A stretch of 64,000 nucleotides of DNA, taken from assembly GCF_024746835.1 (NCBI RefSeq), contig NZ_CP080531.1:7404088-7468087 (forward strand), in the 5' to 3' direction. This DNA is from Mesorhizobium sp. AR02 (GTDB lineage: Bacteria > Pseudomonadota > Alphaproteobacteria > Rhizobiales > Rhizobiaceae). Under the pieces are notes generated by a model. The model did not search any database. It saw only the letters and a list, made by a program, of their open reading frames with translations, and was not told the origin of the DNA. Both the position numbers and the translations under genes were made by a program. This document shows, one piece after another, positions 35,712 through 45,913 of this stretch (position 1 is the first letter of the stretch; the number at the start of each line of letters is the position of its first letter).

Positions 35712-36308
35712 TCACTCGTCCATGATGTGCTTGAGGCCGGCGCGGAAATAGTCATAGCCGGTGTAGAGCGTAACGAGTGCCGCAATCCACAGCAGCACCA
35801 GGCCGGTCTGCGTGGTCAGCGGGAAGATCTTGTCACCGGCCGGCCCCGCCAGCAGGAAGGCGATGGCGACCATCTGGATGGTGGTCTTCCACTTGGCGAG
35901 CTGCGTCACCGGCACCGAGACCTTGAGCGCCGCCAGATATTCCCGCAGGCCCGAAACCAGGATTTCACGGCACAGGATGATGATTGCCGCCCACAGGGAC
36001 CAGCCGGCAATGCCGGCATGGCGGTCGGTATCGGCCGCAAGCAGCAAAAGGCACGTGGCGACCAGCAGCTTGTCGGCGATCGGATCGAGCATCCTGCCGA
36101 TGTTGGACGTCTGCTGCCAGGCGCGCGCAAAATAGCCATCGAAGTAATCGGTGATGGATGCCAGCAGGAAGATGACCAGCGCCGACCAGCGGGCGAAGTC
36201 GCTCGATTTCAGATGGCCTTCGAGAAAAAAGCACAGCACCACCAGCGGCACCGCGATGATGCGGGCGTAGGTCAGCATGTTGGGCAGGTTGAACGCGCGC
36301 TGGGCCAT
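35712..36308 (-). CDS. pgsA: CDP-diacylglycerol-glycerol-3-phosphate 3-phosphatidyltransferase
   Basis: A 198-residue inner-membrane enzyme making phosphatidylglycerol phosphate. The CDP-alcohol phosphotransferase motif is clear: DYFDGYFARAWQQTSNIG then RMLDPIADK. Several TM helices. I start it at ATG 36308 rather than the in-frame TTG 36335, since the conserved N terminus AQRAFNLPNMLT begins there. Confidence 0.94.
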   Translation of the reverse strand: MAQRAFNLPNMLTYARIIAVPLVVLCFFLEGHLKSSDFARWSALVIFLLASITDYFDGYFARAWQQTSNIGRMLDPIADKLLVATCLLLLAADTDRHAGIAGWSLWAAIIILCREILVSGLREYLAALKVSVPVTQLAKWKTTIQMVAIAFLLAGPAGDKIFPLTTQTGLVLLWIAALVTLYTGYDYFRAGLKHIMDE

Positions 36309-36400
36309 GTGGACTCTTTCTGCCTGCGTACTCAAATCAGAAGCGAATGTAGGGGGTCAACAGGCCAGATTCGACTGGCCAGCGGAAACTGCCGAATTTT

Positions 36401-38470
36401 TCAACTTTCGTGGAAATGATTGTAGACCAGTTTGGCGACCTGTTCGGAAATGCCCTCGACTTTCCTCAAATCCTCGATAGCCGCACGGCTGACCGCCTTG
36501 GCGGTGCCGAATGCCAGCAGCAGCGCGCGCTTGCGGCCTGGGCCGATGCCGGCGATCTCGTCGAGTGGGCTCTTGACCATTTCCTTCTTGCGCCGAGCCC
36601 GGTGCGAGCCGATGGCGAAGCGGTGGACCTCGTCACGCAGGCGCTGGACGAAATAGAGCACGGGGTCGCGCACCGGCAGCGAAAAGGAGTCCCTGCCCCT
36701 AACGAAAAAGCGCTCGCGGCCGGCATCGCGGTCCTGGCCCTTGGCGATGCCGATCGCCACGACGCGATCCTCGATGCCGAGATCCGAGAGAATCTTGCGC
36801 ACGGCCGTCATCTGACCCTGGCCGCCATCGATCAGGATGACGTCGGGCCAGGCCGGGAAGCTGCCGGAGATATCGTCTTCGAGATCATCGGCCGCCTCGC
36901 CGGCTGCCGCATCGTCGGCCACGGCAACATCGCCATGCTCCTTGAGCAGCCGCGAAAAGCGCCGCTCCATCACCTCTCGCATCATGCCGAAATCGTCGCC
37001 CGGCGTGATCTCGGTCGAGCGGATGTTGAATTTCCGGTACTGGTTTTTCACAAACCCTTCCGGTCCCGCGACGACCATGGCGCCGACGGCATTGGTGCCC
37101 ATGATGTGCGAGTTGTCGTACACCTCGATGCGTACCGGCGGTTTGGCCAGACCGAACGTCTCGGCGAAACCGGCAAGCAGGCGCCCTTGCGTCGAGGTTT
37201 CGGCCAGCCTGCGGCCCAACGCCTCACGGGCGTTCTGCAGGGCGTTGTCAGTCAGATCCTTCTTCTCGCCGCGCTGCGGCACCGAGATCGCCACCTTGCG
37301 GCCGGCGCGGGTGGAGAGCGCCTCGGCCAGCAATTCCTGATCCTCGACGCCGTGCGACAGGAGGATGGCGCGCGGCGTCGGCTTGTCGTCATAGAACTGC
37401 GCCAGGAACGAGCCCAACACCTCGGCGGCTTCCAGGGCCGGATCGGCCTTGGGGAAATAGGCGCGGTTGCCCCAGTTCTGGCCGGTGCGGAAGAAGAACA
37501 CCTGGATGCAGACCTGGCCGCCTTCCTGATGGATGGCAAAGACATCGGCCTCGTCGACGGTCGCCGGGTTGATGCCTTGATGGCTTTGCACATGCGACAG
37601 GGCCGCGAGCCGATCGCGATAGATGGCGGCGCGCTCAAAATCGAGGTCTTGCGAGGCCTGCTGCATGGCCGCCGAAATCTCGGTCTTCACCTTCTGGCTG
37701 CGGCCCGAGAGAAAGTCCTTCGCCTCGGCGACCAGTTCGGCATAGCCCTCATGCGAGATTTCGCCGGTGCAGGGGCCGGCGCAGCGCTTGATCTGGTAGA
37801 GCAGGCACGGCCTGGTGCGGTTCTCGTAAAACGAGTTGGTGCAGCTGCGCAGCAGGAAGGCACGCTGCAGCGAATTGATGGTGCGGCCGACGGCGCCCGC
37901 CGAAGCAAAGGGGCCGAAATAGTCGCCCTTGCGCGACCGTGCGCCGCGGTGCTTGTAGATGCCGGGCGAGAGATGGTCGCCGGTCAAAAGGATATAAGGG
38001 AACGACTTGTCGTCCCGCATCAGCACATTGAATCGCGGCCGCAAGCGCTTGATAAGATTGGCTTCGAGCAGCAGTGCCTCGATCTCGGTGCGGGTGACGA
38101 CGAACTCCATCGTCGACGTCTCGCGCACCATGCGGCCGATGCGATTGGTGTGGAACCGGCCTTGCGCGTAGTTGGTGACGCGCTTCTTCAGGCTGCGCGC
38201 CTTGCCGACATAGAGCACGTCGCCGGCGGCGTTCATCATGCGGTAGACGCCGGGCGCATTGGGCAGCCGCTTGACCAGCGTCTGGATCACCTCGGCGCCG
38301 ATCATGCCTTCGGCATCGCCGGCATGCGGCGTCCAGTCGATGGCGGTGAAGGCGACATCCGGGCCGGCGGGTTCGACGATCTCTTCCAGCGCCTCGTCCT
38401 CGAGGTCGATTTCGGGAGGCAGATCGTCTGCGCCGCCGCGCGCCTTGTTCTTGTGATCCAGAGGACTCAT
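36401..38470 (-). CDS. uvrC: excinuclease ABC subunit C
   Basis: A 689-residue endonuclease that makes both incisions in nucleotide excision repair. Domains in order: GIY-YIG ([18 protein letters not shown]), Cys cluster (CAGPCTGE), UVR motif, RNase H-like domain ([19 protein letters not shown]) and C-terminal HhH ([13 protein letters not shown]). Longer than E. coli UvrC owing to an N-terminal acidic extension and an Ala/Asp-rich insert. Start ATG 38470 overlaps the SDR stop by four bases. Confidence 0.95.
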   Translation of the reverse strand: MSPLDHKNKARGGADDLPPEIDLEDEALEEIVEPAGPDVAFTAIDWTPHAGDAEGMIGAEVIQTLVKRLPNAPGVYRMMNAAGDVLYVGKARSLKKRVTNYAQGRFHTNRIGRMVRETSTMEFVVTRTEIEALLLEANLIKRLRPRFNVLMRDDKSFPYILLTGDHLSPGIYKHRGARSRKGDYFGPFASAGAVGRTINSLQRAFLLRSCTNSFYENRTRPCLLYQIKRCAGPCTGEISHEGYAELVAEAKDFLSGRSQKVKTEISAAMQQASQDLDFERAAIYRDRLAALSHVQSHQGINPATVDEADVFAIHQEGGQVCIQVFFFRTGQNWGNRAYFPKADPALEAAEVLGSFLAQFYDDKPTPRAILLSHGVEDQELLAEALSTRAGRKVAISVPQRGEKKDLTDNALQNAREALGRRLAETSTQGRLLAGFAETFGLAKPPVRIEVYDNSHIMGTNAVGAMVVAGPEGFVKNQYRKFNIRSTEITPGDDFGMMREVMERRFSRLLKEHGDVAVADDAAAGEAADDLEDDISGSFPAWPDVILIDGGQGQMTAVRKILSDLGIEDRVVAIGIAKGQDRDAGRERFFVRGRDSFSLPVRDPVLYFVQRLRDEVHRFAIGSHRARRKKEMVKSPLDEIAGIGPGRKRALLLAFGTAKAVSRAAIEDLRKVEGISEQVAKLVYNHFHES

Positions 38471-39231
38471 TCCGTCATGCCTGTCACATCGGGCGTCTGC
38501 CATGCAAGATGCTGCCCGCCATCGAGCGCGATCATCTGGCCGGTGACAGAGCGCGCCTCCCAGAGATAGCGGATGGTGGCGCCGAATTCGGGCAATTCCG
38601 GGCCGCGCTTCAGAATCAGGCCAGCGAGCTGCGCATCAAAATCGGAAGCGTCCTGGCGCACATTCTTCAGCGTCGGACCCGGGCCGATCGCGTTGACACG
38701 AATGCGCGGGCCGAGCGCCTGCGCCAACATCTCAGTCTGGGTCCACAGAGCCGACTTCGACAGCGCATAGGAAAAATAGCGTGGCGTCGGCCGCCAGACG
38801 CGCTGGTCGATGATGTTGACGATCAGCCCCTCCTGCCCTTCCGGCAAGGCGCGGGCGAAATTCTGCGCCAGCAGCGCCGGCGTTTTCACGTGAATGGCAA
38901 AGTGGCGGTCCCAGGCCTGCCAGTCGAAATCCTCAATGGAATCATCGACGAAGAGGGAAGCGTTGTTGACCAGCAGCGAGATCGGCCCCAGCGCGATTTC
39001 CGCCTGACCGATGAGATCACTGACAGCATCCATGTCGGTCAGGTCGGCGCGTACCACGGCGGCGCGCCCGCCGGACTGGTTGATCCTTGCAGCCAAGGCA
39101 TCCGCCTCATCATGCGAGCGATTGGCGTGGATGGCAACGGCAAACCCATGGCTGGCGAGGTCTTCGACAATTGCCTTGCCGATCCGCTTCGCCCCGCCCG
39201 TCACCAGCGCCGCGGCAGTGGCTTTGCTCAT
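38467..39231 (-). CDS. SDR-family oxidoreductase
   Basis: A 254-residue short-chain dehydrogenase with cofactor motif TGGAKRIG, structural NNAS, and catalytic Tyr-Lys in [10 protein letters not shown]. The TGGAKRIG form and length resemble pteridine-reductase-like SDRs (FolM). It heads the uvrC-pgsA-moaD-moaE operon. Substrate unknown; a pterin would suit the neighbours but is inference. Confidence 0.87.
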   Translation of the reverse strand: MSKATAAALVTGGAKRIGKAIVEDLASHGFAVAIHANRSHDEADALAARINQSGGRAAVVRADLTDMDAVSDLIGQAEIALGPISLLVNNASLFVDDSIEDFDWQAWDRHFAIHVKTPALLAQNFARALPEGQEGLIVNIIDQRVWRPTPRYFSYALSKSALWTQTEMLAQALGPRIRVNAIGPGPTLKNVRQDASDFDAQLAGLILKRGPELPEFGATIRYLWEARSVTGQMIALDGGQHLAWQTPDVTGMTE

Positions 39232-39644
39232 CTGTTGTCAATCCTCAATTTCGGCCCGAAAACACGACGCCGACGAAATATGGCCCGGCATGCGTTAAAT
39301 GGCGTTCGCACCTGGGGCAGCATTGTGGCGAAGTGCCCGGTTCGGCGTCCCGACTCGTCTTGGAGTCGGAACCGCCGGAGCGCAATATAGGACGCTGGAC
39401 TCCTTGCACCAAGCGGTGTGCAGCGCAGCATGAAATGGCTGCTGACATTTCGCTGTTGCGAAGATGCAACGTCAAGGTTCCGCCTCATTCGCGCCGGGGA
39501 ATGACCCAAGTTCAGGTTCGCTTCAGCCGTATTTTGACACGACATTTGGAACCGACGAACGCCAGATCCGTTTCACCCCCCGGACGGGTTGATGGCGATC
39601 GTGAGAAACAAGCCTGTGTCCTGTGGCTTAAGGAGTAAAGAACA
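39232..39644. other. 413-bp divergent intergenic region
   Basis: No gene supported. It separates the SDR operon from the outer-membrane protein gene. A TTGACA hexamer occurs at 39534-39539 without an obvious -10 partner. The long 5' region may be untranslated leader of the strongly expressed OMP gene. Confidence 0.5.
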
Positions 39645-40301
39645 ATGCAAGCCAATCTTAAATTCGCACGGCCGCTGGCCGTTGCGCTCGGGCTCTTCGC
39701 CCTCGGTGGAACTGCCTATGCCGCAGACGTCGTTCGGGAAGAGCCCCCGGCACCCGCTCCGGTTGCCGAACTGCCCGTGGCATCCTGGGCCGGCCCCTAT
39801 GCCGGTATCAATGTCGGCTATGGCTTCAGCGGCCGTACCAAGGAAAAGGATTTCGGCGATTCGACCAACACCAAGGGTTTCGTCGGTAGTGTCTTCGGCG
39901 GCTATCAGTGGCAGCAGGAGAACTTCGTGTACGGCGGTGAAGCCGAACTCGGCTACAACGGCGTCAAGGGCGACGATAACGGCATCAACTCCAAAGGCGG
40001 CTTCGAAGGCTCGCTGCGTGCCCGTCTCGGCTACGCTGTGACCCCGGAAATCCTGCTCTATGGAACCGGCGGTCTCGCCGGCAGAAGCCTGAAGGTCGAG
40101 GACAGCGTCCTCGGCGCCAGCGACACCGCCACGATGATCGGCTGGACCGCCGGCGTCGGCACCGACATCAAGCTGACCGACAATGTGTTCGGCCGTGTCG
40201 AGTACCGTTACACCGACTTCGGCTCGAAGGACTTCAGCGGCATCGGCAAGGTCAAGGCCACCGACAACCGCGTCACCTTCGGCGTCGGTATGAAGTTCTA
40301 A
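39645..40301 (+). CDS. outer-membrane beta-barrel protein (Omp25/RopB-like)
   Basis: A 218-residue secreted protein: signal peptide ending GTAYAA, Pro/Ala-rich linker, then an eight-strand barrel (WAGPYAGINVGYGFSG, LRARLGYAVTP, FGRVEYRYTDFG) ending in the C-terminal Phe (VTFGVGMKF) recognised by the Bam machinery. AAGGAG lies 9 bases before ATG 39645, a strong ribosome site. Probably abundant. Confidence 0.92.
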   Translation: MQANLKFARPLAVALGLFALGGTAYAADVVREEPPAPAPVAELPVASWAGPYAGINVGYGFSGRTKEKDFGDSTNTKGFVGSVFGGYQWQQENFVYGGEAELGYNGVKGDDNGINSKGGFEGSLRARLGYAVTPEILLYGTGGLAGRSLKVEDSVLGASDTATMIGWTAGVGTDIKLTDNVFGRVEYRYTDFGSKDFSGIGKVKATDNRVTFGVGMKF

Positions 40302-40325
40302 GTCGTTCAAGCCACGACACGAAAA

Positions 40326-40346
40326 AGCCGGGCCTCGCGCCCGGCT
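40326..40346 (+). terminator. OMP terminator stem, left copy (no U tail)
   Basis: AGCCGGGCCTC...GCCCGGCT hairpin, 24 bp past the OMP stop. This copy directly abuts the IS1182 element and lacks the T-run. Its intact twin with T7 is at 41870-41896. Confidence 0.85.
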
Positions 40347-41869
40347 CAGACTGCTGACAAACCCCTGGCATTTGCCGGGGGTTTTTGATTCACTGGGTCA
40401 TGTTGAAGCGACCCGCCCCTGAACAGACCGCGCTTGAGATGGTAACGCTGGATCAGCTGGTTCCGGCTGATCACCTGTTGCGCAAGATCGACCGTGTGAT
40501 CGATTTCTCCTTCATCCACGATCTGACGGCGCCACTCTATTGCCCGGACAATGGCCGGCCGCCGCTCGATCCGACCTTGATGTTCAAGGCGCTGTTCATC
40601 GGCTACCTGTTTGGAGTTCGCTCGGAACGGCAGTTGGTGCGCGAGATCGAGGTCAATGTCGCCTATCGTTGGTTTTTGCGGCTGAAACTGACGGACAAGG
40701 TGTTCGACGCCTCGACGCTGTCGCAGAACCGGCGTCGACGCTACGACGACACCAGCGTGTCGCAGGCGATCTTCGACCGTATCGTCGAGCAGGCGATCCG
40801 AGCGGGCCTTGTCGATGGCACGGTGCTTTACACCGACTCCACCCATCTGAAGGCCAACGCCAACAAGGGCAAATACGATCTTGCCATGATCGCCAAGTCG
40901 CGGGCCGACTATTGGGCCGACCTCGATCGTGCGATCGACGCCGAACGAGGGCTGCACGGCCAGAAGCCGCTGAAGGAGAAGCAACGCCAGCCCGCGGTGA
41001 AGGAGACGAAGGTATCGCGCACCGATCCCGACAGCGGCTACATGGTGCGCGAGGGCAAACCGAAGGGCTTCTTCTATCTCGACCACCGCACGGTGGATGC
41101 GGCCCACGCCATCATCACCGACACGCACACGACAGCGATCGTCCACGATTCTACGGTCTACCTGTCGCGGCTCGACCGCCAGGTGGAGCGCTTCGGCTTT
41201 GATGTCGGCGCTGTCGGGCTGGACGCCGGCTATGCCACGGCCGGCATCGCCAAAGGGCTGGAGGATCGCGCAATACGCGGCGTCACCGGCTATCGCCGCC
41301 CAACACCGCCCAAGCCTGGCATGATGGGACCGTCATCCTTCACCCATGAGCCCGAGACCGATGGCTATCGCTGCCCACAGGGCCAGTTGTTGGCCTACGC
41401 GACCACCGACCGCAATGGCTACCGCCATTACAAGAGCGCCCCCGCTATCTGCCGCGACTGTCCACTGCTCGCTTCCTGCACCACCAATGCCAAGGCCCAG
41501 CGCACCATCATCCGCCACGTCTGGGCCGATGCCAAGGAACGCACCGACGCCAACCGGCTGACGGCGTGGGGCAAGGCCGTCTACCGCCGCCGCAAGGAAA
41601 CTGTCGAGCGCTCCTTCGCCGACGCCAAGCAACTGCACGGCCACCGCTATGCCCGGTTCCGAAGTCTCACCAGGGTAGCCTGCCAGTGTCTGATCGCCGC
41701 CGCAGCCCAGAACATGAAGAAGATCGCCCTGGCCCTCAGCCCAAGGCCAAAACCCCGCCTCGCATGAGGCAGGCAACCCTGACAAACGCTGCTGACGGCC
41801 GAAAATCCTGACCCACCAACCCCATAAGAAAAACCCCGCCGAAAATCGACGGGGTTTGTCAGCGGTCTG
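40347..41869 (+). mobile_element. IS1182-family insertion sequence, 1523 bp
   Basis: Terminal inverted repeats CAGACTGCTGACAAACCCC (40347-40365) and, at the right end on the other strand, CAGACCGCTGACAAACCCC (41851-41869), 18 of 19 identical. It carries one transposase gene with an internal hairpin before the right end (about 41833-41856). Flanks are identical 21-bp copies of the OMP terminator stem, a long target duplication consistent with this family. It looks intact. Confidence 0.9.
40400..41767 (+). CDS. IS1182-family transposase
   Basis: A 455-residue transposase: N-terminal DUF772-type region (LVPADHLLRKIDRVIDFSFI, ERQLVREIEVNVAYRWFL) and C-terminal DDE_Tnp_1-type domain. Catalytic Asp candidates are in LYTDSTHLKANANK and VGLDAGYATAG, with Glu in RRKETVERSFADAK. 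A Cys cluster (CRDCPLLASC) sits between. Start ATG 40400. Confidence 0.9.
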   Translation: MLKRPAPEQTALEMVTLDQLVPADHLLRKIDRVIDFSFIHDLTAPLYCPDNGRPPLDPTLMFKALFIGYLFGVRSERQLVREIEVNVAYRWFLRLKLTDKVFDASTLSQNRRRRYDDTSVSQAIFDRIVEQAIRAGLVDGTVLYTDSTHLKANANKGKYDLAMIAKSRADYWADLDRAIDAERGLHGQKPLKEKQRQPAVKETKVSRTDPDSGYMVREGKPKGFFYLDHRTVDAAHAIITDTHTTAIVHDSTVYLSRLDRQVERFGFDVGAVGLDAGYATAGIAKGLEDRAIRGVTGYRRPTPPKPGMMGPSSFTHEPETDGYRCPQGQLLAYATTDRNGYRHYKSAPAICRDCPLLASCTTNAKAQRTIIRHVWADAKERTDANRLTAWGKAVYRRRKETVERSFADAKQLHGHRYARFRSLTRVACQCLIAAAAQNMKKIALALSPRPKPRLA

Positions 41870-41896
41870 AGCCGGGCCTCGCGCCCGGCTTTTTTT
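41870..41896 (+). terminator. OMP terminator, right copy with U tail
   Basis: The same 21-bp hairpin as 40326-40346 followed by T7 (from T41890). After insertion it can terminate the transposase transcript and read-through from the OMP gene. Confidence 0.85.
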
Positions 41897-42112
41897 GTGC
41901 CTGTGCTCCTCTCACCCTTCTCCCTTGTGAGTCAGAAGGAGCAGCTTCCAAATTCCCCGTTGCGCCCTTTCCCAGCTTGTGCCTATAGTTAGTACGTGGC
42001 TCGCACGAACAAACAGCTATAACTGTGTCGACCCGGAGCCAGGCCCGAAATCGTGGCCTGCGCGTGGTTGGGATGTGAGCTGGAACACTCGGTCAAAAAG
42101 GGGATTTGCAAC

Positions 42113-43045
42113 GTGAATCGCTTTCAAAAACTCTCGACCGCGGCGCTCGTCGCGGCATCTTTCGCGCCGGCAGCACATGCCGCCGACAACAAGCTGACGA
42201 TCGGCATCGTCACCTTCTCGACCTCGGACGTCGACACCAACCAGATGGTCGACACGATGAGCAAGGAGGCCCAGTCCAAGGGCTGGACGGTGGAAACCCT
42301 CAACGCCAAGGGCGACCCGTCGCAGGCGATCACCTCGATCAAGCAACTGGCGACCAAAAAGGTGAACGCCATCATCGTCACGGTGTTCGATTCGACCGGC
42401 CTCGCCGCCGGACTGCAGGCCGCGGCCGATGCCAACATCCCTGTGCTTTCCGCCGGCGGCGGCATGGCCGACGGTATTGCGCTTTCGGCCAGCACCGGTG
42501 CGGCGCCGCCGCTGCTCGACCTGATGTTGAAGGACATAGGCAATGCCGGCACCGTGCTCGACCTTACCTATCATCCCGGCATTCCATGCCGTGAGCGGGC
42601 CGACGCCTTCGATGCTGCGGTCAAGGCCAATCCCGGACTGACGGCGACGTCGCACGAGATCAGCATTCCCGGTGCTGCCGAATCCTCGCAGGCCGCAACG
42701 AGTGCCTGGCTTGCCGCGAATGCCAACGCCAAGGGGCCGTTCGCGATCTTCAACTGCTATGACGACAACGCCATGGGCGCGATCGCGGCGCTGAAGCAGA
42801 ACGGGCGCAGCGACGTGAAGGTCTATTCGTTCAACGCCACCGCGCCTGCCGTGCAAGCCGTCAAGGATGGGACGATGACCGCGACGCTCGGCGTCGACCT
42901 GACTTCGGCCGGCAAGATGCTGGTCGACCAGATCCCCGACATCCTGGCGGCCGGCGACAAGTGGCAGCCGAAATCCTTCGTGCCGGGCTACACGCTCGTC
43001 ACCAAGGACAATGTCGACCAGTTCATGAAGGACAATCCGCAGTAA
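42113..43045 (+). CDS. ABC transporter substrate-binding protein, ribose (CUT2) type
   Basis: A 310-residue periplasmic protein: signal peptide ending APAAHAAD, then a Peripla_BP_4 fold (LTIGIVTFSTSDVDTNQM, GDPSQAITSIKQLATKKVNA, FNCYDDNAMGAIAAL). Start GTG 42113 has AGGGGA upstream. First gene of a five-gene operon. Ligand unknown; the downstream cyclase and amidase suggest it may not be a sugar. Confidence 0.88.
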   Translation: MNRFQKLSTAALVAASFAPAAHAADNKLTIGIVTFSTSDVDTNQMVDTMSKEAQSKGWTVETLNAKGDPSQAITSIKQLATKKVNAIIVTVFDSTGLAAGLQAAADANIPVLSAGGGMADGIALSASTGAAPPLLDLMLKDIGNAGTVLDLTYHPGIPCRERADAFDAAVKANPGLTATSHEISIPGAAESSQAATSAWLAANANAKGPFAIFNCYDDNAMGAIAALKQNGRSDVKVYSFNATAPAVQAVKDGTMTATLGVDLTSAGKMLVDQIPDILAAGDKWQPKSFVPGYTLVTKDNVDQFMKDNPQ

Positions 43046-43098
43046 GTCCCGCAGATTGACGGCGCGGCCGGCACACCCGGCCGCACCGGAGTTCCATC

Positions 43099-44160
43099 AT
43101 GAACAGAGCTGTCATGCCCGCTGATCATCCCTTGCCCGAAACCTCCGCTGCGGCGGAGGGCGCCTTGCCGGTCACGCAGGCCGGGTCTCTCCCGCCCGGC
43201 ACGCGCGACCGGCGGGCGCTTCTGATGCGCCTGCTCGGCACCTATGGCACCATCATCGTTCTGGCGTTGATGCTGGCGATCTTCTCGGTTCTGCAACCGG
43301 GAACCTTCGCCACGATCGGCAATTTCCGCAACATCATCAACGACATGGCAATCGGCACGATCGTCGCGGCGGGCCTCACGGTGCCGCTCGTGGCCGGCGA
43401 TTTCGACCTCAGTATCGGCTATGTCGCGAGCTTTTGCGGCCTGCTCGCGGTCGGGCTGCTGAGCAGCGGCCTGTCTATCCCGCTCGCCATCGTTCTCGTC
43501 ATCGCGCTCGGCACGATCATCGGCATCGTCAACGGCCTCGTCGTCTCCAAGATCGGCGTGAACGCCTTCATTGCCACGCTCGGCACCGGCACCATTGTCG
43601 TCGGGCTGAACTACGCCTATTCAGGCGGCATACCGCTGCAGCTCACCCAGTCACGCGAATTCACCCACATCGCCATCGGCCGCATCGCTGGCGTGCCGCA
43701 TCTGGTCATCATCATGGCCGTGGTGCTGGCGCTTTTGTGGGTGATCCTCAACCGCACGGTGCAGGGCCAGCACATCAAGGCGATCGGCGTCAGTCCCGAA
43801 TCGGCGCGCCGTGCCGGCGTCGCCGTCGACCGCAGCCGCATCGTCGCCTTCGCCATCGCCAGCACATGCGCGGCCATTGGCGGCGTGCTGATGGCCTCCA
43901 ATCTGGGCTCGGGCCAAGTGACGGCCGGCGACAGTTTCATGCTGACCTCGTTTTCCGCCGCCTTCCTCGGTTCGGCGGCCCTCCGCGAAGGCCAGTTCCA
44001 CATTCTCGGCACGCTGATCGGCGTGCTGACGGTCGCCGTCGGCAACAATGGCCTGGCCATGATCGGCGCGCCGATCTTCACCCAGTTCCTGTTCACCGGC
44101 ACCTTGCTCGTCGTCGCCGTAGCGCTCGGCGGCATCGGCCGTCGCTTCGCGAGGGGCTAG
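43099..44160 (+). CDS. ABC transporter permease, RbsC type
   Basis: A 353-residue inner-membrane protein with many hydrophobic segments and the BPD_transp_2 hallmark (VPLVAGDFDLSIGYVA, IGTLGTGTIVVG-like stretch, SFMLTSFSAAFLGSAALREG). Follows the binding-protein gene by 53 bp and precedes the ATPase by 3 bp. Confidence 0.9.
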   Translation: MNRAVMPADHPLPETSAAAEGALPVTQAGSLPPGTRDRRALLMRLLGTYGTIIVLALMLAIFSVLQPGTFATIGNFRNIINDMAIGTIVAAGLTVPLVAGDFDLSIGYVASFCGLLAVGLLSSGLSIPLAIVLVIALGTIIGIVNGLVVSKIGVNAFIATLGTGTIVVGLNYAYSGGIPLQLTQSREFTHIAIGRIAGVPHLVIIMAVVLALLWVILNRTVQGQHIKAIGVSPESARRAGVAVDRSRIVAFAIASTCAAIGGVLMASNLGSGQVTAGDSFMLTSFSAAFLGSAALREGQFHILGTLIGVLTVAVGNNGLAMIGAPIFTQFLFTGTLLVVAVALGGIGRRFARG

Positions 44161-44163
44161 GCC

Positions 44164-44952
44164 ATGGCACGGGACACACTGCTCAGCCTGCGCCGCATCT
44201 GCCGAAGCTTCGGCGGCATTCAGGCGCTCGACACGGTCTCGCTCGATATCGCCAGGGGCGACATTATCGGCCTGGTCGGCGACAATGGCGCCGGCAAGTC
44301 GACGCTGATCAAGATCCTGGCCGGCGCGCATGACCCGACTTCCGGCGAGGTAATCCTTGAAGGCCAGGCGCGAAAACTGTCGCCGCCGGCCGAGGCGCAG
44401 CGTCTCGGCATCGAGACGGTTTACCAGGACCTGTCGCTGATCGGCACTTTCACCGCGGCGGAAAATTTCTTCCTCGGGCGCGAGTTGGCGCACGGCCGCG
44501 GACCGGCGCTGCTGCGCTGGATCCGCCTGAAATCGATGGGCGACACCGCGATCAAGGGGCTCGACGAGTTGCACATCGACATCCCCGGGGTGCGCTCGAA
44601 AACGGTCGAGCGCATGTCCGGCGGCCAGCGCCAATTGGTGGCGATCGCGCGCGGTGCCTTCTGGGGCCATAAGCTCCTGCTGCTCGACGAACCGACGGCT
44701 GCACTTGGCGTGCGCGAATCGCGTGAGGTGCTCGAGCTGATCAAACGGCTGGGCGCCAAGGGACTGACCATCGTCATGGTCACCCACAATCTCGACCACC
44801 TCTGGCAGGTCTGCAACCGGGTGGTGGTGATGCGCAGGGGCCGCAAGGCCGCCGATCTCCCGAGTTCCGCCACCAACATGGAAGAGGTCGTCGCCTACAT
44901 AACCGGCGCCAAGGAAGCGATGACTGCCGCGGCCATGGAGGCCGGCGCATGA
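44164..44952 (+). CDS. ABC transporter ATP-binding protein, CUT2-like
   Basis: A 262-residue single-domain ATPase: Walker A GDNGAGKST, signature MSGGQRQLVAIA, Walker B LLLLDEPTAAL. CUT2 ATPases often have two fused ABC domains; this one has one, like FrcA. Its stop overlaps the cyclase start by four bases, so transport and catabolism are co-expressed. Confidence 0.9.
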   Translation: MARDTLLSLRRICRSFGGIQALDTVSLDIARGDIIGLVGDNGAGKSTLIKILAGAHDPTSGEVILEGQARKLSPPAEAQRLGIETVYQDLSLIGTFTAAENFFLGRELAHGRGPALLRWIRLKSMGDTAIKGLDELHIDIPGVRSKTVERMSGGQRQLVAIARGAFWGHKLLLLDEPTAALGVRESREVLELIKRLGAKGLTIVMVTHNLDHLWQVCNRVVVMRRGRKAADLPSSATNMEEVVAYITGAKEAMTAAAMEAGA

Positions 44953-45908
44953 GCGCGACCGACGCCATGACGCTGCGCCGGCTGTTGGCGAACGCTCCCA
45001 ACCGCTGGGGCCATTGGGGCGCCGACGACGAGATCGGCGCGCTCAACTATCTCACCGCCGAGGAGGTCAAGCGCGGGCTGGCGACAGTGCGGGACGGTCG
45101 CACCTTCACGCTTGGCGTGCCGATCGGCAGCCACCAAGGCGACGCGGTGTTTCCCGGCCGCTGGCCGGCCAGGCATTTCATGGTCGCCGACAAGGCCGGG
45201 TTCGAAAACGGCCATTGGCATCCCCTGCCCGGCGGGCTCGAATTCGCCGACGATTATGTCACCGGCTTCGCCCAGGCCGGCACACATTGCGACGCACTCG
45301 GCCATATGTGGTTCGACGACACGCTGTGGAACGGCTTTCCGGCGTCGAGCACGAATGGCGGCATGACCAAGGCCGGCATCATACCGATTGCCGAACGCGG
45401 CATTGTCGGACATGGCGTGCTGCTCGACATCGCGCGCTTCCGCGGCAAGCCGGTGCTCGATCGCGCCGAGACCTTCTCTCACCACGATTTGATGGACTGC
45501 GCGCGGGCGCAAGGCGTCGAGATCCTGCCGCGCAGCATCCTGCTCGTCCGTACCGGTTGGGTCGGTGCGCTGGCTGCCGGGCAGCAATCGGTCGGGAACA
45601 ATTATTGGGAGCCCGGCCTGACCTTCAGCTTGGACCTCGTGCGCTGGTTCGACGCCATGCAGATTGCTTGCCTGGTCACCGACACGCTGGCCAACGAAAC
45701 CACCTACGATCCCGAAACCGGCCTGATGCTGGTGCTGCATGCGGCGCTGATGCGCAATCTCGGCGTCGTGTTCACCGAGATGGCCGCGCTCGACCAGCTT
45801 GCCAACGATTGCGCGGCGGACCGGCGCTATGAAGGTTTTTACTGCGCCAGCCCCACCAAGGTGAGCAAGGGCACGGGCGGTTCGGCAAATCCGGTTTTCA
45901 TCAAATAG
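44949..45908 (+). CDS. cyclase-family hydrolase (kynurenine formamidase/isatin-hydrolase fold)
   Basis: A 319-residue metal-dependent hydrolase with the family motif AGTHCDALGHMW; the His that often precedes GTH is Gln here (FAQAGTH). WGADDEIGALNYLT is typical of the long subgroup. These enzymes open cyclic amides, imides or formamides. It is translationally coupled to the ATPase gene. Substrate unknown. Confidence 0.83.
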   Translation: MSATDAMTLRRLLANAPNRWGHWGADDEIGALNYLTAEEVKRGLATVRDGRTFTLGVPIGSHQGDAVFPGRWPARHFMVADKAGFENGHWHPLPGGLEFADDYVTGFAQAGTHCDALGHMWFDDTLWNGFPASSTNGGMTKAGIIPIAERGIVGHGVLLDIARFRGKPVLDRAETFSHHDLMDCARAQGVEILPRSILLVRTGWVGALAAGQQSVGNNYWEPGLTFSLDLVRWFDAMQIACLVTDTLANETTYDPETGLMLVLHAALMRNLGVVFTEMAALDQLANDCAADRRYEGFYCASPTKVSKGTGGSANPVFIK

Positions 45909-45913
45909 ACGGA

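Noticed and set aside
36410..38569. A 719-codon plus-strand frame opposite uvrC
   Set aside because: It is a high-GC antisense shadow with no domain; uvrC on the other strand has all motifs.
41902..41945. Hairpin-like GTGCTCCT/AGGAGCA with inner CTCAC/GTGAG
   Set aside because: Short and imperfect; it follows a good terminator and I cannot assign a role.
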